Source of the DNA: Methylibium sp.
GTDB taxonomy: Bacteria > Pseudomonadota > Gammaproteobacteria > Burkholderiales > Burkholderiaceae_C
Reading direction: 5' to 3'
Length of the DNA stretch: 41,540 nucleotides
Assembly (NCBI RefSeq): GCF_013817345.1
Contig: NZ_JACDCW010000028.1
Coordinates: forward strand, 1-41,540
The notes beneath the pieces were generated by a model. It was not told the DNA's origin, made no database searches, and saw only the letters and a list, made by a program, of their open reading frames with translations. The translations under genes and the position numbers were made by a program. Each line of letters opens with the position of its first letter. Position 1 is the first letter of the stretch. Shown one piece after another: positions 24,238 through 33,134 of the stretch.

Positions 24238-24378
24238 GGATCAATACTTCGTTGGGATGGGAAATGCTGTCTGTGCACAGGCGGCTGCACCCAGACCAAG
24301 GGGGACGACGGCGCTGTACTTTCCCGGCACACTTCCGCCCGCTACAGGCAACTGCGGCTTCTTCTTGAAAGGACCAGG
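24238..24378. promoter_or_regulatory. Divergent intergenic region between GT2 operon (-) and methyltransferase (+)
   Basis: These 141 bases must carry the promoter for the leftward operon, unless transcription reads in from 27832, and for the rightward methyltransferase. A perfect 10-base palindrome CTGTGCACAG lies at 24271-24280. No convincing -35/-10 pair or sigma-54 site was found. Confidence 0.4.
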
Positions 24379-25083
24379 ATGGTGGCGGCGCTGAAAGGTT
24401 TGGGGCTCAAGGATCGAGCCATGCATCCCTACGACCATTTCTGGGATCTGCGGTTGGGCATCTCGACGTTCGGGTATCACCCCGCCGTTGGAATGGCAGA
24501 TCACCCAAATTTTCGGGTTCACTACACGCCGGTTCCTTACAACATCCTCTTTCGGATCTTGCGTCACATTGGCCTTGGAGCGAACGACGTGTTCGTCGAC
24601 TTGGGCTGCGGGCTGGGGCGCACCGTGTTCAGTGCCGCGTGGCTCGGCGTCAAACGCGCCATCGGCGTTGAAATCGAAGCGAGCTTGGTCGAGCAGGCCG
24701 ATCGAAATCGCGTCAAGGACCGCTGGCGTGACCGCAATGTCGAATTTGTTTGTCAGTCGGCCGAAAGTTATGCGCATGCCGAAACGACCGTGATTTTCAT
24801 GTTTCATCCCTTCGGCGAAGGAACGATGACAAGCGTGATTGGCGGACTGGACCAAACGCTCGCCCAGAAACCGCGCCGGCTGCGCATCGCTTACCTCAAT
24901 CCGGTGCATAGCCGAGTCCTCGACGCTTCCGAGCAGTTGGTGCGAATCGATCACTGGCCCGCTCGGCGACACAGCCTGTCTCGCAACAGCCGATATGACG
25001 TCGGCTTTTGGGCTGCGGGGGGCAACGCGGACCCCGCCGGCGTTTCGCATTTCAGCGCCGCAATACAAACAACGGGTCACTGA
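24379..25083 (+). CDS. SAM-dependent methyltransferase (class I)
   Basis: 234 residues from ATG 24379, with AAAGGA six bases upstream. An open frame starts earlier but lacks similarity and a ribosome site. Motif I is unmistakable: VFVDLGCGLGRTVFSAAWLG (residues 71-90), followed by the acidic AIGVEIEASLVEQA loop and VIFMFHPFGEGT as motif IV. The C-terminal part is unassigned. It is the only gene on + between epsL-side genes and the right edge, and it is inserted against the direction of the operons. Its last seven bases overlap the acetyltransferase stop. Methylation of a sugar in the EPS is plausible, but a general metabolic substrate cannot be excluded. Confidence 0.8.
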   Translation: MVAALKGLGLKDRAMHPYDHFWDLRLGISTFGYHPAVGMADHPNFRVHYTPVPYNILFRILRHIGLGANDVFVDLGCGLGRTVFSAAWLGVKRAIGVEIEASLVEQADRNRVKDRWRDRNVEFVCQSAESYAHAETTVIFMFHPFGEGTMTSVIGGLDQTLAQKPRRLRIAYLNPVHSRVLDASEQLVRIDHWPARRHSLSRNSRYDVGFWAAGGNADPAGVSHFSAAIQTTGH

Positions 25084-25592
25084 GCGATGCCGTCCTGTCC
25101 GGAATCGTCGGTTCTGACGATCCTTGCAGGGATGCCTATCGCGGTGCAATGAGGCGGAAGGCTGGTCAGGACGACGGCATTCGCACCAATGCGCGCACCG
25201 TCGCCGATCGTGATGGCGCCGAGCACCTTGGCACCTGCACCGACATAGACATTGCAGCCGAGAACCGGCGCACCCGGCTTGGTCAACTGGCCGATCGTCA
25301 CTTGCTGCATGAGGATGCAGTCATCCCCAATGACCGCATCGTGATGAATGACAACACCCGTTGGGTGCGGCATGCGCAAGCCCTGTCCCAGTCGAGCCTG
25401 CGGACGGATGTCCGAAGCGGTCACGATGCTCCAGAAAGCATGCGTGATCCGCGCTGCTCTTCGCAGCAACCTGGCGCGCAAGCCTGCTTGCTCGCGATAG
25501 CGCTGGTACATGCGGATGCTGGCAACGAGCGAATCTACAGGCCTCCATTCGTTCCCCGATTGCTCTTTCGCTTCAGCGGGATCGCTGCTCAT
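25077..25592 (-). CDS. CysE/LbH-type O-acetyltransferase (serine acetyltransferase-like)
   Basis: 171 residues of the left-handed beta-helix acyltransferase fold. A short helical N-terminal part is followed by hexapeptide repeats: IRPQARLGQGLRMPHPTGVVIHHDAVIGDDCILMQQVTIG, then VLGCNVYVGAGAKVLGAITIGDGARIGANAVVL. H76 and H83-84 match the catalytic histidine region of serine acetyltransferases. It is shorter than housekeeping CysE, which has a longer helical N-domain, so acetylation of a sugar in the EPS is the more likely job. ATG 25592 is chosen because upstream codons are non-conserved; a TTG two codons earlier is possible. It lies 40 bases after the DUF535 gene and is convergent with the methyltransferase. 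Confidence 0.8.
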   Translation of the reverse strand: MSSDPAEAKEQSGNEWRPVDSLVASIRMYQRYREQAGLRARLLRRAARITHAFWSIVTASDIRPQARLGQGLRMPHPTGVVIHHDAVIGDDCILMQQVTIGQLTKPGAPVLGCNVYVGAGAKVLGAITIGDGARIGANAVVLTSLPPHCTAIGIPARIVRTDDSGQDGIAQ

Positions 25593-25632
25593 GCGCAATG
25601 ACCAATCCAGTCGCTCGAACCGTTCCTTCGCG

Positions 25633-26655
25633 TCATGCCGCCAAGACGCCCAGCGCCGGCCCGGCGACCCGCGGTGACGCACTCATGCCGGGAGGCTGAC
25701 CGAGCGCTTCATGCATGCGATCCTCAAGCGAGGCCAGGAACTCATAACGACGCCGGTACATCGCCCGCTTCTTCGAGGGGATCTCTTCCAGATCCTTTGC
25801 AGGGGTCTGCAGGCCGAGCAGGAAGAAATCGGGCGTCGACTGCACGCCCCCGCGCTCAACCCATATTTCATCGTAGTTCGGCGTCAGCTTCTCCGCCTTG
25901 GCGGCACCGAAGTAGGCGCTGCGGTGCTGGCGGCTGGCATCGGCCACGGCAAGGATGGTCACGACGCCGGCACAGCGGCAGAAAATGCGGAACAGTTCAA
26001 CAAGAAAATCGCGCGGCCGCATCCCGTGCAGGGCTTTGGTCAGTTCCTTGTAGTCTGCTTGGATGCCTTCGGTGGCGACGCCTTGGATCGCTCCGACATG
26101 GGCGATCGTGCGTCCTTCCTCAATATCTAGCGAAAAAGCCAGCGAGTAGATTCGAACGTCACCAAGAAACAGGTTGAGTGCCATCTGTCCCTCCCGCATG
26201 AACCACTTCGGCCGATCGAGTACGACGCCTAAACTTTCGAAAACGGGACTCAGGTCGGCAAGCACCAAACTGGCTTGGGCGGAGAAATCAAGCACAGGTA
26301 GCCGGGTTTCGATGACGGTGAAGTGACCGGCGACGCGTCGCAGGCGCTCAGCCGTGCTCCAGTTGGCGCAGACATAGGGCCACACGACGACACCGGCCAT
26401 GTCCGGGCGCTGCTCCATCGCACGCTGAAGAGGGCTGCCGGGCGTCGGATGCAGCAACGCCTGAAGCGGTCCGGTGACCTTGGAAGATTCGACCATGAAG
26501 ACAATTCTGCGCTTGAGAGCGCCCAGGCCACTGCGGCCGCATACGGCTGCGGACAGCATCCACAGAGCCGACCAGTCGTTAGTCAACTGATACTCCTTTT
26601 GATAACACGATCTACGACAAATGCGCTGCAACAGACTTGCTTCATCGATAGCCAT
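25633..26655 (-). CDS. DUF535 (VirK/YbjX-type) protein
   Basis: 340 residues from ATG 26655, overlapping the upstream glycosyltransferase by 14 bases; the ribosome site is weak, so the start is tentative. The central and C-terminal parts carry the DUF535 pattern: FESLGVVLDRPKWFMREGQMALNLFLGDVRIYSLAFSLD, HVGAIQG, YKELTKALHGMRPRDFLVELFRIFC, ILAVADASRQHRSAYFG, NYDEIWVERGG and IPSKKRAMYRRRYEFLASLEDRM. VirK and YbjX proteins are linked to virulence-plasmid or envelope-stress phenotypes in enterobacteria; the biochemical activity is unknown. Finding one inside an EPS locus between a glycosyltransferase and an acetyltransferase hints at a role in envelope polysaccharide handling. Confidence 0.82.
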   Translation of the reverse strand: MAIDEASLLQRICRRSCYQKEYQLTNDWSALWMLSAAVCGRSGLGALKRRIVFMVESSKVTGPLQALLHPTPGSPLQRAMEQRPDMAGVVVWPYVCANWSTAERLRRVAGHFTVIETRLPVLDFSAQASLVLADLSPVFESLGVVLDRPKWFMREGQMALNLFLGDVRIYSLAFSLDIEEGRTIAHVGAIQGVATEGIQADYKELTKALHGMRPRDFLVELFRIFCRCAGVVTILAVADASRQHRSAYFGAAKAEKLTPNYDEIWVERGGVQSTPDFFLLGLQTPAKDLEEIPSKKRAMYRRRYEFLASLEDRMHEALGQPPGMSASPRVAGPALGVLAA

Positions 26656-27832
26656 CGGCAATGTACCGAAGCAAGTTTGTATAGACGCGCGTGTCCTTCT
26701 TAAGACGACGCAACCATCCGAAGCGGCGACGACCTTCTTTGACGAACGTCGCACTCTGCGATTGAGCTTGGAAGTATTCACGCAATTCGCGCGTTGCTTC
26801 TTCCAGCCACTGCCTCGAAACCTTCGGTGCCGCGTAGCAAGTCTCAAGATGTTCGAGAAATCGTGCGGAGCTCTGCGGCCAATCCGGCCATTTCGACGCC
26901 GTCTCGATCGCACCGGATTTCAAATCTTCGAGAAGCCGCGGCGAATCTTGGAGTCGGCGCAGATGGTCCAGCACGGCAGCTTCGTTGTGCATCGGCGCAA
27001 CGAGCGCATTGTTTCCGTGAACGATGTATTCGTCGTGTCCGGACACGTCATAAACGATAGCAGTTCCCCCACAGTGAAACATTTCCATCGGCGGGCCGAA
27101 CATGCCTTCCACAAAGCTCAGCTTGACGATCACATCGCATGACCGATAAACCTTCGGCACCTCGGCGATCGGCAGTTGTGAGAACACGCGATCGACTCCT
27201 GGATACCATGACATTCCGGTCGTCGTGAGAAGCCAACTCTGCCATGGGCGAGCCCGCCGCACCTGACGAACCGTGCGCGCCGTGTTCTTGAATGGCACGC
27301 CGAAGCTTCCCTCCACCATCACACGCAACCGCCCCGAGATACGCGGGGCGTGGCGTTCGCCGTGCGGCGTGTAAATATCCTTGCGGACGCCGTTGCGCGC
27401 CAGCAGGCACTCGCTGCCATGGAAATGCCGCAGATGCTCGCAAATCCAGGTGGCTTCGGTGATGGATGGCAGGCGCAGATCGTAAGTACGGTCCACCAAC
27501 CGCCTCATGTGCACTTGTTCAGCAGGGTAGAAGCGAGATTCGATCGATTGAACGAAATAGACATACTGCCCGGCGTTCAACCGGTGCAGTTCCGACACAG
27601 TTTTCCAGAAAGTCGCCACCGCAATATCGAAACGCTCGCTGCGCAGCTGATCGAGTGGTATCAAGCGCAACTGCTCGAAGCCTGGATGCCAAGCAAGCTG
27701 GGCTTTCGTGAAAGAGGTCTGCACGACCACGGCGACTTCATGACCCATAGCTGCGGCATGCATGGCGTGTTGACACACCACGTAGTTACCGCCGCCAACG
27801 TCGACCGAGCCGATCAAGAAAGCAATTCTCAT
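26642..27832 (-). CDS. Glycosyltransferase, GT4-like
   Basis: 396 residues from ATG 27832. The N-terminus (MRIAFLIGSVDVGGGNYVVCQHAMHAAAMGHEVAVV) is a typical GT-B first strand and glycine loop. The C-terminal domain has LRVMVEGSFGVPFKNTARTV, then FVEGMFGPPMEMFHCGGTAIVYDVSGHDEYI, a donor-site motif of the E-G-M-F-G-P-P-x-E type seen in rhamnosyl-type GT4 enzymes, and NNALVAPMHNEAAVLDHL. Codon use is less GC-biased than in the operons either side. It is preceded by a 288-base gap, so it probably has its own promoter. Confidence 0.82.
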   Translation of the reverse strand: MRIAFLIGSVDVGGGNYVVCQHAMHAAAMGHEVAVVVQTSFTKAQLAWHPGFEQLRLIPLDQLRSERFDIAVATFWKTVSELHRLNAGQYVYFVQSIESRFYPAEQVHMRRLVDRTYDLRLPSITEATWICEHLRHFHGSECLLARNGVRKDIYTPHGERHAPRISGRLRVMVEGSFGVPFKNTARTVRQVRRARPWQSWLLTTTGMSWYPGVDRVFSQLPIAEVPKVYRSCDVIVKLSFVEGMFGPPMEMFHCGGTAIVYDVSGHDEYIVHGNNALVAPMHNEAAVLDHLRRLQDSPRLLEDLKSGAIETASKWPDWPQSSARFLEHLETCYAAPKVSRQWLEEATRELREYFQAQSQSATFVKEGRRRFGWLRRLKKDTRVYTNLLRYIADGYR

Positions 27833-28120
27833 AATCTACTCTGCATACGCCGTGGACCAATCCGAGACGCGAGTCTGGTCATGTGAGGCGGCTGTATCCG
27901 TATCGTTCGGTATCCGCGCTCGACCGCCAAGCCGCTGTGGACGGCAACGTGGTTCGGCACGATGACACCCATGCGTCGCACTACCCTGACCTTCATTGTG
28001 AGGCCTTGTTTCGACTCGACGGAGGAGAGCGGAGAAGAGATGCCGTCGGCGGAACTGTCAGCGTGAGCGCACCGACGCGCATCCTGCATGCGAGACCGGA
28101 CGACCTGTCATCGGGTGCAC
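27833..28120. other. Intergenic region between wzx stop and GT4 start
   Basis: 288 bases with no credible coding frame. It should hold the end of the epsD-to-wzx transcript and the promoter of the GT4-DUF535-acetyltransferase set. No stem plus T tract and no clear promoter were found. Confidence 0.5.
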
Positions 28121-29464
28121 TCACCATGCGCGCGCCCCCGTCCAGTCGTTACTCAGCACCACTCCGACTGCTGCCGCGATCGACGCAAGTATCACCGGCA
28201 CATCTACCTTGGCGTGGAACAGTTCTTGGCGGGCATAAACCGCTGCGGTAATTGGGTACATAAGTACCCCGGACAGCGCGATGCCAACTAGCACACCGAA
28301 TTGGCCTGCAATCTGGCTGCCAACGAACATGCCGCCGATTTGCAGAACACCTTGTGCGGCCAACAGGGCCGTGCTTAATCCAATCTTGCCAGCCGCCCAA
28401 AGGACGCCGGTGTATGACATCGACAGCACACCTGCCATGAGACCTAGCGCCTGAATCTGCAGGATAACGCCAGCATCGGCGTAGCGAGGGTCGTACAAGA
28501 ACTCGATGACCTGCCGCCCAAAAACGGCGAAGAACAAGGCGGCGCTCCACGTCGGCAGCACTTGAACTAAGCGCGAACGCTCGACGATGCTGGAGAGCCG
28601 CGCCGGCTCGGTCCGCATCACTTCGGAGTAGGCCGGATACAGCACCCGGCTGCCAACCAACTGAATTGCGCTCCAGATGACGAGGTTGAGCGTGCTGGCC
28701 AGCCCGAGCAGACCCAGCATGCGCATGTCGAGCAGCAAACCCGCGACGAGCTTGTTGCCTTCGCCGGCAAAGAAGGTAAGAGACGAACTCAACAGCACCG
28801 CTCCACCGAAGGAAATGATGTCGCGTGCCGACTGCCGCTCCCAGGCAAAACGGTTGCGCGCGCCCGGCAGCAACACGTGGCTCGCCAGCATCTGCACCGA
28901 GGCACCGATGAGGTTGCCCCACACGAGCGCCCAGGGCGTGGGGTCGTACCATGCCAGAAGGACCGTGGCCATAACGGTCAGTATGTGACCGCCGATCGAA
29001 ATGAACGTGATCCGCTTGGCGTCGATATTTCGCGAGGCCATCGCGCCATTGGTTGAATAGAAGCCAGAGATGACCGCTGCGAGCCCGGCCACAGGCAGCA
29101 TCCACGCCAACAAGGGCTCGTCGTAGGCGGCGGCCAGCGGTGCGGCAATCAGGCACAGCACCAACCACATGAACACGCCCTTGGCGATCTGAATCGTCCA
29201 GGCCGTGTTCATGAACCGCTCGTCGTGCGCGCGGTTGCTGCGGATGATGCTCTGAGTCACGCCGATGTCCGACAGCATGGCCACGCCCATCATCACCGCC
29301 TGGATGATGGCCATGAGCCCGAACACCTCCGGAAACAGCAACCGGGTGAGGATCAGGTTGCTGCCGAAGCGAAGCAACTGGCTGGCCGCATGTCCACCCA
29401 CCGTCCAGCCAGCAGCACGAAAGGTGCGAAGCTTCAAGCTCAGCGTGGTTGCCGCCTGGCTCAT
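28121..29464 (-). CDS. Wzx-type polysaccharide flippase (MATE/MOP superfamily)
   Basis: 447-residue membrane protein with about twelve hydrophobic helices, of the oligosaccharide flippase family that moves undecaprenyl-linked repeats across the inner membrane. Signature at the N-terminus: GWTVGGHAASQLLRFGSNLILTRLLFPEVFGLMAI, followed by SDIGVTQSIIRS and later FGRQVIEFLYDPRYADAGVILQIQALG. It belongs to the WzxC/AmsL-like branch. ATG 29464 overlaps the upstream stop by four bases (ATGA). It is the last gene of the epsD operon and pairs with the Wzy-like protein two genes upstream. Confidence 0.9.
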   Translation of the reverse strand: MSQAATTLSLKLRTFRAAGWTVGGHAASQLLRFGSNLILTRLLFPEVFGLMAIIQAVMMGVAMLSDIGVTQSIIRSNRAHDERFMNTAWTIQIAKGVFMWLVLCLIAAPLAAAYDEPLLAWMLPVAGLAAVISGFYSTNGAMASRNIDAKRITFISIGGHILTVMATVLLAWYDPTPWALVWGNLIGASVQMLASHVLLPGARNRFAWERQSARDIISFGGAVLLSSSLTFFAGEGNKLVAGLLLDMRMLGLLGLASTLNLVIWSAIQLVGSRVLYPAYSEVMRTEPARLSSIVERSRLVQVLPTWSAALFFAVFGRQVIEFLYDPRYADAGVILQIQALGLMAGVLSMSYTGVLWAAGKIGLSTALLAAQGVLQIGGMFVGSQIAGQFGVLVGIALSGVLMYPITAAVYARQELFHAKVDVPVILASIAAAVGVVLSNDWTGARAW

Positions 29465-31542
29465 GGTGCGGTCCGTTCCGGTCTGCTCAGCACGACCCAC
29501 TGCACCACATTCTTGCCAGCGAAGCGGAGTGTGTACTTCCCGTCTACATAGTCGAGCTGCGGATCACTGTCGCCCGCGGCTCCATGCGGTCCGGGCTGCA
29601 GCACCATGCCAGCCGCGGCCTCGATCTCGATCACACCCACGGCCGGCTCGGTGAAGAACGGCCCTTGCTTCGGCCCCTTCGGCAACGACGCGGTTGCCAT
29701 CGACACCAACAGTTTGTGTGCGGCGTCGATCGGCTTGCCGTCGAGGCTTTGCACCGCAATGCTCGCCTGAGCGTTGGTCAGAGCGATGCGTACCTGCGGG
29801 AGGTCGATGCTACGGCCGCCAATGCGGCCGAGCGCTGCCTGGGTGCGAGGCGTTTCGATGGTGAAGATACCCTGCTTCCAATTGCGCCACAGTTCGCCGG
29901 TATCGGACCGCAGTTCGCTCCGGCGCATATCGGCGAGTTGCCGCACGCCGTCGTCAACATGCCGTGCAGCGATCGGGGCGACGCCCGGTCGCAGCCAAGG
30001 CAACTGCGGCACCTCGGGCAGCACGGTAAGCAGCCGGCCGCCCTCGGCGGCGATGCGCATGGCTGCCGTGCCGCCGGCCGTGAGGCCCTCGTCGAACAAC
30101 TGCGACGCAGTGGGCTGCAAAACACGGACGGTCTGCGCCGCCTGCACATGCCCCTGCCGAAACAGCAGAGCGGCCGCGGGCAGGCCGGACAGCAGCGCAG
30201 GATCGTTGAAGGCGTGCCAGTTCGACGGCGGGCCCGGTTGCTGCAGCGGCGTCTGCGCGTACGCGTACTGCATCAACGCATCCCAGCCCTGGTGGCTTGC
30301 ATTGGCAGCCATGTACAGCGGCAGCACATGCCGGTCTGCGGCAGGAAAAGGGCTCATGTTCCATTCGGTCACCGACACCGGCTTGTCGACAACCTGCGCA
30401 GTGGCGATCAGGTGCACCACATTGGCGGCGGTGCGCGGGTCACGCGCCAGAGGGCCAGGCGTCTCGTAGGCGTGGACATCGATCATGTCGCCGTCGGTCA
30501 GCGCCGGCAGCGATGCCATCTGCGCGCCCCACAGACTGGTGGTGACGATCGGTACCTTGACGCCGATGCGGCGCAGGTGGGCGATCATCTTTGCATTGAA
30601 GCGATGCTCCAGGTCATTGAGAAAGCGCTTTGAAGGCCCCGGCTCCCAAGAGCGCCACACCCGCCTTTCAGGCAGATCATGGGTACGGGCAAAGGCTTGC
30701 GCTTCGCGCAGGTAGGCTGCGGTGTGGTGCGGCACGTTCTTGTTCGGCAATAGCGCGTTGCCGAAGTGGTGCGTCAGGTCGTTCTCGTTGGTGACGAGCA
30801 CCGCAACAATGGCCGGATCGTCCTTGTATGCGAGACCGGTGTGGGTGTTTACATGGCCTAGGTACGCCTCGTTGAAGCGCTGCATCGCCTGCCGGATGTC
30901 TGGGTTCACATAGTTGTAGCCTTTGAACTCGGCCCCGGGTCGGCCCTTGGCGATCTCGTCGAAGCCGGCAATGGCGTCGCCGGCGCGCAACTGGCGCTGC
31001 ACGTGGAGATCGAGCCAGACGTAGATGCCCTCGTCCTTCAGGCATTTGACCCACCAATCGATGCGCTCGAGCATGGTCGGGTCGAGACGGCGCGTGTCGC
31101 GCGGGCCGGCGGGGCCGAAGATGTTGGGCTTGACCCAGTGCGAATCATGATGATGGAGCCGCACCAGGTTGAAGCCCAGCCGCGACAGGCGCCGGGCCTG
31201 TTGCCGTACCGCCTGCGGCTCGGTGCCGAACAGCGCCGCTGCCGTCAGGTTGGTGCCCCAGAAGCGGGCCGTGCTGCCATCGCCGAACATCAGCGCATCA
31301 CCCTGCGCACGAACGAAGCCACGCCGTCCAGCCGGCTTTTCGTCTTCGTTCAGAAAAGACAAGTCAACGTGGGTGTCACGCCAATCGACGACATGCTCAG
31401 GCCATGCATCGGCAGCGCTGGGCCGTGAGGCGCTCGCGTCAGGAACTTGCGCGGCTTGTGCCCAAGCAGCCGACCCAACCATGCACAACGAAACGAAGAA
31501 GCTCGGTAGGACTCGCGCGCTTAAATGCGGGCCAAGCGTCAT
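29461..31542 (-). CDS. Secreted glycoside hydrolase, clan GH-A (cellulase-like)
   Basis: 693 residues from ATG 31542, overlapping the Wzy stop by four bases. The signal peptide (LPSFFVSLCMVGSAAWAQA) sends it to the periplasm. The catalytic (beta/alpha)8 domain spans about residues 55-470. Conserved points are RFWGTNLT near 93, GFNLVRLHHHD, IYVWLDLH, the acid/base pair N252-E253 (LVTNENDL), HAYE near 357-360 and the nucleophile E393 (SVTEWNM). The last about 200 residues are beta-rich and unassigned. A retaining beta-glycanase between wzy and wzx probably trims or clears EPS in the periplasm, as seen for glycanases in alginate and cellulose loci. The frame is open far upstream, but that part is the antiparallel shadow of the Wzy gene. 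Confidence 0.87.
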   Translation of the reverse strand: MTLGPHLSARVLPSFFVSLCMVGSAAWAQAAQVPDASASRPSAADAWPEHVVDWRDTHVDLSFLNEDEKPAGRRGFVRAQGDALMFGDGSTARFWGTNLTAAALFGTEPQAVRQQARRLSRLGFNLVRLHHHDSHWVKPNIFGPAGPRDTRRLDPTMLERIDWWVKCLKDEGIYVWLDLHVQRQLRAGDAIAGFDEIAKGRPGAEFKGYNYVNPDIRQAMQRFNEAYLGHVNTHTGLAYKDDPAIVAVLVTNENDLTHHFGNALLPNKNVPHHTAAYLREAQAFARTHDLPERRVWRSWEPGPSKRFLNDLEHRFNAKMIAHLRRIGVKVPIVTTSLWGAQMASLPALTDGDMIDVHAYETPGPLARDPRTAANVVHLIATAQVVDKPVSVTEWNMSPFPAADRHVLPLYMAANASHQGWDALMQYAYAQTPLQQPGPPSNWHAFNDPALLSGLPAAALLFRQGHVQAAQTVRVLQPTASQLFDEGLTAGGTAAMRIAAEGGRLLTVLPEVPQLPWLRPGVAPIAARHVDDGVRQLADMRRSELRSDTGELWRNWKQGIFTIETPRTQAALGRIGGRSIDLPQVRIALTNAQASIAVQSLDGKPIDAAHKLLVSMATASLPKGPKQGPFFTEPAVGVIEIEAAAGMVLQPGPHGAAGDSDPQLDYVDGKYTLRFAGKNVVQWVVLSRPERTAP

Positions 31543-33107
31543 GAAACACGCGCGCCCGCTCGCGGCACGAAGCGACGGGAGCGCGCGGACGCAGCGGCAA
31601 GGCCCTGCCGGTCCGCAGTGCGGCTCGCAGCCTGCCGGCGCAGCATCGCGACGTAGCCGGCGCCGACGCCGGCCATGATCCAGTAGATGACCGGTATAAC
31701 GGTGATGCTGCTGGTGGTGAAGATGGTCACGCCGATGCCTGCAAAGCAAGCCAAGATGCCGCAGCCGAGCATGCGAACCTCGTCTTGCGGGTTCGGCAAA
31801 CGGCGCATCGCGTTGTAAGCGCTGCGCGCAGTGACCGCAAAGACACCGACGAAGCAGGCCAGCGCGATCACGCCATAGGCTAGGCCGATCGCAAGGAAAG
31901 TATTGACCAGATCGACCATGCCGCCGATGACCAGTTCGTTGTCTACCAACTGATTCATGAAACCGGTGACTCCAAACCACGGTTCTTGCAGGATCAATCG
32001 CACTCCGGTCGTCAACAACTCCTGTCGGTAGTCCACGTTGTTTTTGTCCACCGTTCCTATAAAGGGCAGCAGGTCGATCACGGTATCGCCCATCGGCGAC
32101 ACAAGCACGAGCGCGCAAATTGCACCCACAACGAGGGCCGCCTTGAAGAGCCCGCCCACCGCATTCGGCCCGGCCAATCGGAACACGACGAGGGCTACCG
32201 CAGCGCCAACCCAAGGCCCGCGGGAGTACGAGGCGAGCAGCCCACCGCCGAGAAGGGCAAAACCCAGCCACCAAAGTGCCCGGCTTTTGACGCAGCAACG
32301 GAGGTAGGCATATAGCGCCAGCGCCACCACCATCACATAACCGAAGACGATGGGTTGACCCGTGCTGGCCTGGGCGCGCAGGATGGCCGTGCGGCCGAGG
32401 TAGTTGCTGTACCCCCACTTCGCATCCAGCGCCCTTTCCAGGCTCGAGTACAGCAGCCACCATTTCACTGATTCAAAAATCCCGATCAGTGCAAGCACCA
32501 TGGCCGCTACCACGAAGCTCATGGCGACGTCCCGGAACTGGCTGAGCTCACGCAAGGACCGGCTGGCTACGTAATAGGGCAGACCGACGTCGAGCAGCGC
32601 GTAGACAGCGTAGCGCGCGGTATTAGTGGCGGTATCTACGTTTAAGCGCAGCGTCAGCTGGATCAGCATGTAGACCAAGAGCAGATAGTCGGTCGGTAAC
32701 CAACCGCTCCGCTCGACCCGAGCTTGCCTGCGCAGACCGATGTAGGCGGGGACCAGCAGGCTGATCGTCAGCAGCCGTATGTATTCCATCGTCATCAGAT
32801 AGTTGATGACACCGAAGCCGGGAACCTCCTTGAAAAAAGCAGGCACTGCAAACAGCAGCCACACGAAAAGCGCCACGACGTTGGCTTCCTTTCGCCCCGC
32901 CATCAACAGCACCAGCCCGGTAAAGCCGGCGAACAGCCAATAGTTGTGCGAAACAAATGCGATGACCGTCACCGCTATCCACAAGTTGCGCCGGCGCGTG
33001 AAATCCTGGGGAGCGACCGAAAAGTCGCAGGCGGGCCGCCGTCCCAGCGCGAACACCACGCTGGCAAACACGAGGATGACGACGAGGGCCCGTAGGTGCT
33101 CAGGCAT
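31539..33107 (-). CDS. Wzy/O-antigen-ligase-type polymerase
   Basis: 522 residues, about twelve hydrophobic helices and one large polar loop, of the Wzy_C/WaaL family that joins repeat units or ligates polymer on the periplasmic face. The family signature S-R-G appears in LLASYSRGPWVGAAVALVVF. The large loop ends with VDYRQELLTTGVRLILQEPWFGVT, as in many Wzy_C proteins. ATG 33107 is 27 bases after xrtB, and the stop overlaps the hydrolase start by ATGA. In EPS loci of this type, the polymerase role is more likely than LPS ligase; that is inference. Confidence 0.88.
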   Translation of the reverse strand: MPEHLRALVVILVFASVVFALGRRPACDFSVAPQDFTRRRNLWIAVTVIAFVSHNYWLFAGFTGLVLLMAGRKEANVVALFVWLLFAVPAFFKEVPGFGVINYLMTMEYIRLLTISLLVPAYIGLRRQARVERSGWLPTDYLLLVYMLIQLTLRLNVDTATNTARYAVYALLDVGLPYYVASRSLRELSQFRDVAMSFVVAAMVLALIGIFESVKWWLLYSSLERALDAKWGYSNYLGRTAILRAQASTGQPIVFGYVMVVALALYAYLRCCVKSRALWWLGFALLGGGLLASYSRGPWVGAAVALVVFRLAGPNAVGGLFKAALVVGAICALVLVSPMGDTVIDLLPFIGTVDKNNVDYRQELLTTGVRLILQEPWFGVTGFMNQLVDNELVIGGMVDLVNTFLAIGLAYGVIALACFVGVFAVTARSAYNAMRRLPNPQDEVRMLGCGILACFAGIGVTIFTTSSITVIPVIYWIMAGVGAGYVAMLRRQAASRTADRQGLAAASARSRRFVPRAGARVS

Positions 33108-33134
33108 GAACGCTCTCCCGGCCGAAACGCAGGG

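Noticed and set aside
24271-24280. Palindrome CTGTGCACAG in the divergent intergenic region
   Set aside because: A 10-base palindrome is expected by chance many times in a window of this size; kept only as a note in the region entry.
24241-25149. Minus-strand open frame opposite the methyltransferase
   Set aside because: No recognisable motif, whereas the plus-strand frame has a full SAM-binding motif and a ribosome site.
27883-28291. Small plus-strand open frames in the gap before wzx
   Set aside because: No ribosome site or family similarity, and they run into the wzx gene on the other strand.
31543-32463. Long N-terminal extension of the glycoside hydrolase frame
   Set aside because: It is a shadow of the Wzy gene, with low-complexity content; the signal peptide and ATGA overlap place the start at 31542.
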